Of a DNA stretch of 46,623 nt, positions 39,521-46,623 are shown piece by piece. Made by a program: the position numbers and the translations under genes. The stretch's first letter is position 1, and each line of letters opens with the position of its first letter. The stretch is taken from contig JBBHKE010000340.1 of NCBI GenBank assembly GCA_037447655.1, forward strand, positions 1 through 46,623, written 5' to 3'. A model generated the notes under the pieces. The model was not told where the DNA came from. It worked only from the letters and a program-made list of their open reading frames with translations, and did not search any database. The DNA is from Zygnema cylindricum. Lineage: Eukaryota > Streptophyta > Zygnematophyceae > Zygnematales > Zygnemataceae.

Positions 39521-42500
39521 GCCTGCGGCCGCTGCCAACCGCACGCACTCGGGCGACATCCTAGGTGCGACCTTCTTCCATAATCCTTAAGCTCCTTCCC
39601 CTTCCATTCCACGGCAGAAAACCCCTTTCCCCCCACGAACATTACACACACCTCAAAGCCTAACGCCGAAAACACACACACACACACGCTCACACACACA
39701 CAACCGAAAACAAAAAAAAACAAAAAAAAAAGTTGCGTCCCACTTTCATTTCCACCATCTATTTCCCATGGTTTTCTTTCCTCCTTCCCATTTCCCCCTT
39801 CCTCTCCCTCTATCACGTCCCATGCTTCTCCCTTTCAATCAATAACCATGTCCGGCCGTGCACCCTCGCCTCTTCTCCCTCGTTCACCTCCTCCACCTAA
39901 ACCTCGCACACAAGCCTGAACACGGATAGAATGTACTGGGTGTCATAACCATTTCGCAACCAGTGCCGGTATTGCCCGACATACAAAGAGTTGTCAACAA
40001 TTTTTGGCCTTGAGTGACCCTTCCTCTAGTACCCTTTCTTCCACAACACTCCCGTCCGGACCTACGAGCAAAAAATTGGGCATTTGTACGCGATTTAGAC
40101 GTGCTCGGAGCTAATGATTTGAGCCCCCCCCGTCCGCGGTTATACACACGAATTCGGATGGATGTGCGGATTATCGTACAGAACGCCCTCCACCTTCCTT
40201 TATCCCGTATTTCTTCGGATCCCGCGGATGTTGGACCTTGGTACCTCCTACTCATGTTCTCACTTTGGGTTCTAGTCTTACATGGCCATGGCGGTGGTAG
40301 CGAGGCCCGAGAAACTATGGCTCGATGTCGACAATTCCTTCGAGGCGATTGGCGGCCCTTCATGCCGAGCACGAGGATCGAGTTGCGAGTGCTTCTTTCA
40401 CACCACGTCATACATCTCGGACTTCAGATGTGTCATCCTCCTATCGTCGTGCGGTACATTTGGGCCGAGTTGGTGAGCTCTCTCTAGCGGTTCGAGCACT
40501 CCAGCCATTCAATCTTGCTCCTGGGTCTGTGGGGACTGTTGAGATTCTCCGAGCTCTTCATCCGCCAGCTCCTTCCCCTTAATCCCCCTCTATTCACACC
40601 TTCGAGCCGACAGACTGTTTTCTTTTGGATCGAGACTGTTTAATTAAAGCCCTTACGACTTCTCCACATCTTTCAGCTGGGGGTCCTTTAGGCACTGTTT
40701 ATGATTTATTTCGCGAAGTTTTGCCTCTGGAATCTAGTGCTCAGGCCTTTGATATGTTTTTTCGAGTATGTTCTTTTATTGCGGCTGGCACTATCTTTTC
40801 TCGTATTTGGGATCTCCTCACAACGTCTCGCCTTGTAGCTGTTACCAAACCCAATGGGGGAATCCGTCCTATTGTAGTGGGCGAGGTATTCTACCGATTG
40901 GTGGCCCGTGCGATCTGCTTCCTGCTCCAGCCCGCTATTCATGATTATTTCTCTCATCATCAATTCGGTGTGGCAACCTCGGGGGGTGGTGAGGCTGTGG
41001 CCCACGCGATCCGGGCTTTGTTAGATGCCCATCTGGATTGGTTAGTCCTCTAGGTGGATGTTTCTAATGCCTTTAATATAGTGGATTGGAATGCTATTTT
41101 TTCGGAGCTTATGGCTGCACCTTCTCTGATTGTCCAGATATTTCCTTTTGTGAGAGCCTTTTATTCTCTGAGCACTAGCCTCTCTTTCTCCACGGATGAT
41201 GATTTGGTCCCACTTTCCTCCACGATTGGCACTCGTCACGGCGATCCTCTTGGGGGCCTTTTGTTTGCCCTTGCCCATTACCGTGCTCTCCGAGCTTCCG
41301 CTGCTGCTTACCCTTCTTGCCTCTTCCCTTCAGTTGCGGATGACACACACATTATTGGTCCTTCAGACCAAGTTATACCGGCCTATAACTTTTTCAAGGC
41401 TCGGTAAGTCGAACTCAATCTTTCGGTCCAACCCTCGAAGTGTGTTGTTTGGTCCCCACGTCCTATTCCTCCTCCTTTCACTCCCCCTCTTGGTTTTGAG
41501 ACCCCTCCTCCTTCCGAAGGCTTTCGTGTGTTGGGTTGCCCGCTTGGTTCCGATCCATACATCACGAAATTCCTCGATTCCGCTCTTCAGACAGATTTGT
41601 CCCATGTGGACGACCTTCCTCACCTTTCTGATCCCTACGTGGCCTTTGCTCTTCTGAAACGATGTTTCCCTCACCAGCCCTCCTACCTTACTCGCACTTC
41701 CCCTCCCACCCCATCCTTTGTGTCCTCACTTTCTGCTTTCGACGATCGTCATATGGATGTCCTCCACAGTTTGTTGGGCCGTGGAGCTTTTAATCGCGAG
41801 TCTGGGCCTGCGGCACACATTCAAGCCTCTCTTCTTGTCTCGGCTGGCGGTTTGGGTATACTCTCGACGCCGCGTGTTGCTCCTACCGCCTATTTGGGAA
41901 GTTGGTGCCTCGTTGCTTCAACTATTGTCTCTCGTTTTCTGGCTGGGGACACTCTTATTCTTGCGGCCGTCGTTCCCCGTGTTTCAGATGGTGAGCTTGC
42001 CTTCCAATGGTCCCTTTTGGATGCATCACGTTCTCTTAATCCGGCTGTTATCGAGGACATGCCGACTTTTTCCACTTTTGTACAACATCCGTTGCGTGTA
42101 GTTGCGCGTGTTCAGGAACCCATTTCTGATCGGGTTGTCGCCACTATTAAATCCGAGCTTCTCAAGGCGCTTCCTTCCGATTCTTCGCGTGCACGTTTCC
42201 TGTCTTGTGGTGGACCTTGTCTTGTGGTGGACCTGGCTCTGGAGCTTGGCTATTGGCTGTCCCTATTTTATCTACTCTTCGTTTTAACCCGGCTCAGTTC
42301 ACCACGGCCCTTAGGTTTTGCCTTGGCCTCCCTCACCCACCTTTGCTTGGCTCACTTGTTTGCTTCTGTGGCCATGTTCTCGAGCTCGACGGGGTCCATT
42401 TGCTTCGTTGCTCCCACGGGGGCGAGTTGATTCGGCCGCACGACACGATTCGAGACACCATTGCTACTATCACTTCTGAGGAGGGATTTTCTGTTCGTCG

Positions 42501-43215
42501 GGAGGTCTCTCACATTATTCCTTCGCGTCGGATTGACCTTGTATTACTTGATGGTGCGCGTCGTACATTTGGTGATATTGTTTTGGCGAATCCTACCTCA
42601 ACTACAGTCGTCACCCAAGCGGCTCGGCATGTGGGAGTGGCCGCCCGTGACGCGGCTTAAAGGAAGGAGCGTGATTATGCCTGTCGCGATGCTATGGATG
42701 GCTTCATTCCGATGGCGGTCGAGATATTTGGTTGTGTGGGTGTGGCTTTGGACGAGTTTTTCCGTACTTGTGGTCGGCGCTCGTTCGAGAGGCAGGGACT
42801 TGGGAGCCCTTCTGTTTCAGTCCTTACTTCGTTTTTTCGTCAACGTTTTTCCGTGGCTCTACAACGGGTGTTGGCTTCTATATTACTTCGATCGTCTATT
42901 GTCGTTATGGATCGATGGCGTGTTCTGGAACTTCCTCCTCGTGCTCCTCTGGGATTCGAGGACTTACGTGGTGTATTTCCGTAGATTTTTAGTTATGTTG
43001 GTGTTAGTTTTTCCCTTTGATGTTTTGTTTGCGGGGTTTTGCTTTTTAGGGTGTTTTTGATTTCCCTGCCATTCTTTCGTATTTTTGTTGGTTTTCCCTT
43101 TATTTTCCACTTTGTTCATTCCGTAGTCATGTGGTTTTTTCAGTTTTAGCAATGCTACTTCCTTTTGTTCCTATGGACTCAGATGGTTTAGCATCGCGCT
43201 TTTTAATAAAGTCGG
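39521..43215 (+). mobile_element. Non-LTR retrotransposon, single ORF with restriction-like endonuclease
   Basis: A region clearly richer in G+C than its surroundings. Its order is: 5' UTR, one long decayed ORF (39,848-42,984), then a 3' UTR with AATAAA at 43,206. No LTRs flank it. The N-terminal zinc finger, central RT, Cys/His motif and C-terminal endonuclease-like domain fit the early-branching RLE-bearing non-LTR elements (the R2/NeSL-like grade), not L1-type elements with an AP endonuclease. The precise clade and exact 5' and 3' ends are not determinable here; the 62-bp array may belong to its 5' UTR. Confidence 0.8.
39848..42984 (+). pseudogene. Non-LTR element ORF: zinc finger, RT, RLE-like endonuclease
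   Basis: Starts MSGRAPSPLLPRS at 39,848. A C2HC finger CTGCHNHFATSAGIARHTKS then C (CX2CX12HX3C) lies at 39,932. The linker has RCRQFLRGDWR (about 40,330) and RRAVHLGRVGELSLAVRAL. RT motifs: KPNGGIRPIVVGEVFYRLVA (40,848), VDVSNAFN (41,054, first Asp), GTRHGDPLGGLL (41,230), VADDTHII (41,335, Tyr of YADD replaced by Val) and VLGCPLGS. Then SCGGP..GAWLLAVP, a Cys/His cluster CFCGHVLELDGVHLLRC, and the endonuclease-like PHDTIRD...RRIDLVL...FGDIVLANP with the expected RHD, P-D-like and D-x-V spacing. Lesions include stops at 39,917, 40,580, 41,051, 41,405 and 42,658, frameshifts near 39,990 and 40,365, and a 17-bp tandem duplication at 42,201-42,234. Otherwise well kept, so inactivation looks fairly recent. 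Confidence 0.85.
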
Positions 43216-43698
43216 CCCCTTCTTCTCTATGGTAATTTTATTTTGACATCAACTGACTAACTTATGACGTCACATGACATCATCAAATGCGTCAAGGATG
43301 TGACATCATCATACGCGTCAACGACTTTACCAAAGAAGCTGTACAAATTGTTACAAAATCTCCAAAAGCTTGGACATACCTACATGGTCCATACAACATC
43401 TTCTTGCTACACCATAGTGCCAAGTAATCAATGCTCTACTTTTGATATCATGCTTTTTTTTTTTTTTCAAGTCACGTTTACCATTCACTACTTGAAAACC
43501 ACGAAGAAATTGCTGTCGACGACAAGTTTTAGCGCAAAGAATGTCTGAAAACAACTCGTAAAATAATCTAAAACTGCCAAAACCAACCATCCTACCACTA
43601 TTTGTAGATTTTATTATGTTTTTGTCAAATGGTATGGATCATGTTTTTCTCATGTAATTTTGGATGTCTATTCCCATTATAGGGTAGAAATGCAACTA
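43216..43698. other. Intergenic, no gene recognised
   Basis: Contains a CATCATCAAATGCGTCAA / CATCATCATACGCGTCAA direct repeat near 43,278-43,322 and otherwise unique AT-rich sequence. Confidence 0.4.
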
Positions 43699-43880
43699 TA
43701 CCGTAAATTGCTTACAGTGCTATTATTTTTTAGCCGCTTAAAACATCATTTCTACATACACGTGTCGGATTTATGATTGGAGACCTTGTCTTTCAATTGG
43801 AACCGTCGGATTAGTGTGCATAGAGAAAAGATATTTTAAACAGCCAAAAAAAACATTAACACTATAAATGATTCACAGTA
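43699..43880. mobile_element. MITE-like fold-back element, copy 4 (degenerate)
   Basis: TA-flanked on both sides. The ends TACCGTAAATTGCTTACAGT and, inverted, TACTGTGAATCATTTATAGT, plus inner arms AAAACATCATTTCTACATAC and GAGAAAAGATATTTTAAACA with the core AACCGTCGGATTAG, match copy 3 with many changes. Confidence 0.6.
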
Positions 43881-43882
43881 TA

Positions 43883-44466
43883 CCGGCTCTAATCTTTGCA
43901 TATTTGACATTTGAATGCCATAATTTTCGACATAATGAGTGAATAAAAGTACAATAAAGAGCGTTAGCAGTTTAGCTTCCATCGATAAAATTCACATGAA
44001 TAGCTTAACCAAACGAGGTGGACAGTGAAAATAAAAAATAAGCTAACACTAACAATAAGATCTTCTTAAAATGCACGGCGGATAAGCACATGGAAACAAA
44101 AGAAAGGAAAAGCTGAAACGTAACTGATAATGCAGAAAAAAGAAAACAGTCCAATTTAAGTAATTCTGGCAACTAACTAAACACCTTATTGTTTATCTTT
44201 TGAACAAAAATCGACTTTTCTCAACCTCAAAATCGTTGCCGGAGATGAATTCCAATGCTACAAAGTTGCAAACAACTAGATAGCAAATTTTTGAAAAATA
44301 TTCTCGACTTCAAAAAATAAGAAACATAAAAAACTGTTTTTCGATTGTTATCCATTATGCTCGCGTCTATAAAATATAACCAACATCTATAAATTAAAAA
44401 CCCACCTTAATATGTTAGAGCCCACACCTATAAATTAAAACCATATCGAACTTCTTCACAGAATGT
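43883..44466. other. 3' flank of the aquaporin gene
   Basis: AT-rich sequence downstream of the stop codon, presumably including the 3' UTR. No clear AATAAA on the minus strand was identified, so the poly(A) site is not called. Confidence 0.4.
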
Positions 44467-44656
44467 CTATTTGCAACACCCGTGTGCAGATTTAAAATCG
44501 ACATCCGAATGGCACCGGATAAGCTCATACGATATCGAACCTAAAATCGCACCGATTACTGGACCAAGAATATATACCCAAATGTCGTCAAAAGTTGCAC
44601 TGGCAAACGCCGGTCCTAATGATCGAGCCGGGTTCATTGATGCCCCACAAATTGGC
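44467..44656 (-). CDS. NIP aquaporin exon 5 (last exon)
   Basis: The acceptor is CCAG, and the first base completes the split Gly codon. It encodes PICGASMNPARSLGPAFASA (second NPA helix), TM6 IWVYILGPVIGAILGSISYE and a short cytoplasmic tail ending HGCCK before TAG at 44,467-44,469. Confidence 0.93.
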
Positions 44657-46429
44657 CTGGATCCGAAAGACAAAAACAATCATAAAATACTAATAATAAC
44701 AAAAATAATAATAACAACAATAACAATAATAATAATAACAATAATGAAATGATCATCATAATGATGATAATAATACTGGCGATAATCATGATAATGGTGA
44801 TTATAATGATAATAATAACAATAATAAGAATAAAAACAATAATAACAATGATAATGATGATACTGATAATGATAATGATGATAACAATAAAGATAATGAC
44901 GACAAAGATAATGATAATAATACTAATGATAATAATATTGAAGATAATAATAATGACGATAATAGAAATAGTAAAAATAAACAACAATTCTCATGATTTA
45001 AGAACACATCTCACACAAAAAAACGAAGGCAAAAAAAAAGATTCACATAATCTAACACTCCTCACACAGGATACAAAGGTACTAAGAATTCAACTCATAA
45101 GGGTAAGATCTCACTTTAAATTAACAGCCTCAAACAAAAACGAGACAACAACTTTTACCAAAATAGACACAAAAATAATATTGAAAGAGTTAAAAAACTT
45201 ACCCGGCAAACATGGCGTCAAACAAAACCGTACCTCCAATGGCAATACCAGCCATCATTCCTTCCTGCATTCAAATTCACCAAGTGTGTTATCTTACTAA
45301 TTGTGTAGTTAAGCGTGTAATCTTGTAAGTGTCATTTTTCTAACTTTGTTACCTAACTGTGTTATACCTTTGTAAGTGTGTTATACCTTACTAAATGTGA
45401 TACCTTACTAAGTTTATTTTACTCTTTGTCGAGTAAGTTCTGTGATGTTTCCTTCCTTTCCAGGAAAACATTCATCTACTGCATAGAAACCTCCAATGAG
45501 TGTGCTTGCAATTCCCTTCTCTTGTTTCAGAAAACCAGAGATAAGTTTAAGCACTAATAAAAAAACACAGACAAAATCAGAAAAAGAATACATAGAAAAA
45601 TACGGAAAGTTAACATTTACATGAAGTTATGAAAAAACAAATTGAAGAGAAGAAAGGAAAACATAATTGAAAGTTTAACAAGTTTTGCTTGTAATATTTT
45701 TACCCATTTTCTACAATTGCAACAAGGCATTTTGTACAATTGGAACATAGTGAGAGGACCTCCTACAGAGAATTGATTAAACAATGCTCTTGTTTTCTTT
45801 GAAACAGGATGTTTGAGCAGAAAATATCCACAAACAAGGGGGAGGCAAAAAGAAACATGTGATAAATTAGTGTCAGCCAATATACTCCAAACACCCACCC
45901 ATTTCATAACAATTTGCAATTTCAAGAATTTCACAGTAGTGGTGTCCTGCATGTCGAGTTTTTTCCCAAAGACAATTAAATAATAAGTGTGCTAACTTTA
46001 TTTTCTTTCCGATTTGTCAAACACCTACATCCAAGCAAATTTCATTTTGTGTCTCTGCAACTACTTATCTCGGTCATGTTACTTACTGCTCGCCTGCCCG
46101 TTGCAACGACAGAAACAACAAACACACGGAAGAAAGTGGCGACAGTATTCAAACAAACTCCCTATAATAGATTTCAGAAAGAAAGTAAAAACGATTTCCA
46201 AACCCAGGTTCCTATTTTGGTTTATGTCACTTACTGCTCGGCTGTCTGTCGCGACGGCAGAAATAACAAACATAAGGAAGAAAGTGGTAACAATTTCCAA
46301 ACCGAGTGACTGTCCTGCACTTCCATTTGGAATTGTGGCTCCCAAGTGTGCCACATTCCCCATTATGAGCCGAAGTAAAGAGGCTGCAGCAGTAGCAGCC
46401 ACAATTTGAGAAACAATATAACCTGGGAC
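44467..46429 (-). CDS. Nodulin-26-like intrinsic protein (NIP aquaporin), exons 3-5, 5' end outside window
   Basis: A membrane channel of the major intrinsic protein family. NIPs pass water, glycerol or metalloid acids such as boric, silicic and arsenious acid. The three exons join in frame with canonical GT-AG introns: 46,429-46,235 (65 codons), 45,264-45,203 (62 nt) and 44,656-44,467 with stop, giving 148 residues. They cover TM3, loop C, TM4, TM5, the second NPA helix and TM6. The second NPA box is GASMNPARSLGPA. From family alignment logic, selectivity-filter positions H5, LE1 and LE2 are Ala, Ala and Arg; H2 lies in the missing exon 2. Exons 1-2 (N-terminus, TM1-2, first NPA) must lie to the right. 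TATDSRA-like loop D and AGPxxGASMNPARS are NIP rather than PIP or TIP hallmarks. There are no stops or frameshifts, so it is probably functional. Confidence 0.93.
44657..45202 (-). other. NIP intron 4 with trinucleotide-rich microsatellite
   Basis: 546 nt. About 44,690-44,990 is a purine/T-biased array of AAT, ATG and ATA units (AATAATAATAACAAT, GATAATGATGATAAC). Long frames in it are Ile/Met strings and not genes. Confidence 0.85.
45203..45264 (-). CDS. NIP aquaporin exon 4
   Basis: 62 nt, too short for ordinary ORF finding. The acceptor is TGCAG and the donor GTAAGT. It encodes EGMMAGIAIGGTVLFDAMFA plus two bases of a Gly codon, the TM5 segment. The Ala twelve residues before the NPA Asn is filter position H5. 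Confidence 0.9.
46081..46205 (-). repeat. Duplicated exon-3 fragments inside NIP intron 3
   Basis: 46,081-46,156 repeats the exon 3 end plus donor (46,229-46,306), including an intact GTAAGT at its own exon-like edge. 46,175-46,205 repeats a shorter inner part. The main copy lies 148 bp downstream of the real donor. By protein it reads like a diverged TM4 ending GRRA. Confidence 0.8.
46235..46429 (-). CDS. NIP aquaporin exon 3
   Basis: 195 nt, phase 0 to 0. The acceptor TCCTGCAG precedes GTC CCA GGT. The donor GTAAGT follows GCA. It encodes VPGYIVSQIVAATAAASLLR (TM3), loop C with NVAHLGATIPNGSAGQS, and TM4 GLEIVTTFFLMFVISAVATD ending SRA. Confidence 0.92.
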
Positions 46430-46435
46430 CTGCAG

Positions 46436-46623
46436 GAGAGGGAGGGAGAGAGGGAGCGAGGGAGAGAGAGGGAGAGAGATAGGGAGAGAGGGAGAGAGGA
46501 AGATATAGGAAGAGAGGGAGAGAGAGGGATAGAGGATGGGGAGAGAGAGGGAGAGAGATAGGGAGAGAGAGAGAGGGAGAGGCGGAGAGGCAGAGGGGAA
46601 GAGGGGAAGAGGGGAAGAGGGGG
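46436..46623. repeat. GA/CT microsatellite at the intron 2 acceptor
   Basis: GGGAGAGA-type purine repeats on the plus strand to the window end. On the gene strand this is an uninterrupted CT-rich run reaching to within a few bases of the exon 3 acceptor CTGCAG. Confidence 0.9.

Noticed and set aside
43264-43548. 94-codon frame MTSHDIIKCVKD
   Set aside because: Ends in a poly-T derived Phe run, with no domain or conservation evidence.
44634-45300. Ile/Met-rich frames on both strands
   Set aside because: Translation of the AAT/ATG microsatellite in aquaporin intron 4; the plus frame is also antisense to exon 4.

Overview
The window looks like repeat-rich nuclear DNA from a green plant of the streptophyte lineage. 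It holds one recognisable host gene, the 3' part of a nodulin-26-like (NIP) aquaporin at the right end on the minus strand. Two things support a plant. The aquaporin has two internal introns next to its second NPA box, where land-plant NIP genes have them. Three retrotransposons carry a primer-binding site that matches the plant form of the initiator methionine tRNA anticodon arm. A non-LTR element with a restriction-like endonuclease, a class I do not expect in flowering plants, hints at a bryophyte, lycophyte or charophyte; that part is inference.

Layout. 1-5,600 is mostly low-complexity DNA: (GA)n tracts, a TGATGTAATG-type tandem array, a striking alternation of (GA)n with a ~60-bp unique module (3,561-4,835), and a short CCCTAA array. 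5,600-7,766 is unannotated AT-rich sequence with one MITE-like copy. 7,767-36,461 is a single Ty3/Gypsy element (minus strand, LTR to LTR). It is broken by four separately inserted Ty1/Copia elements: Copia-1 (10,983-17,420, plus), Copia-2 (18,191-22,490, minus), Copia-3 (24,284-30,294, minus) and Copia-4 (30,649-34,820, minus). Removing the four insertions and their target duplications leaves about 7.7 kb, a normal Gypsy length, with its domains in order. 36,462-38,460 is flank with a second MITE copy. 38,465-39,520 is an array of about 17 copies of a 62-bp repeat. It sits directly upstream of a decayed single-ORF non-LTR retrotransposon (39,848-42,984 plus UTRs). 43,220-44,466 is intergenic with a further MITE copy. 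44,467-46,429 holds aquaporin exons 3-5, and the window ends in a CT/GA microsatellite that forms the polypyrimidine tract of the upstream intron.

How the parts relate. Copia-1, -2 and -4 share the PBS, LTR promoter layout and gag type. Copia-2 and Copia-4 have lost protease, integrase and most of the reverse transcriptase at what looks like the same place, keeping gag and an RT/RNase H tail. They therefore look like a gag-only non-autonomous family that would need enzymes from a Copia-1-like partner. The LTRs of all three carry, antisense to the element, a tRNA-like RNA polymerase III module (A box, B box about 30 nt later, then a T run). This is the most unusual signal in the window.

All calls come from reading the sequence by eye. 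LTR ends were set by TG...CA limits, PPT/PBS adjacency and target-site duplications. No alignment or database search was run.
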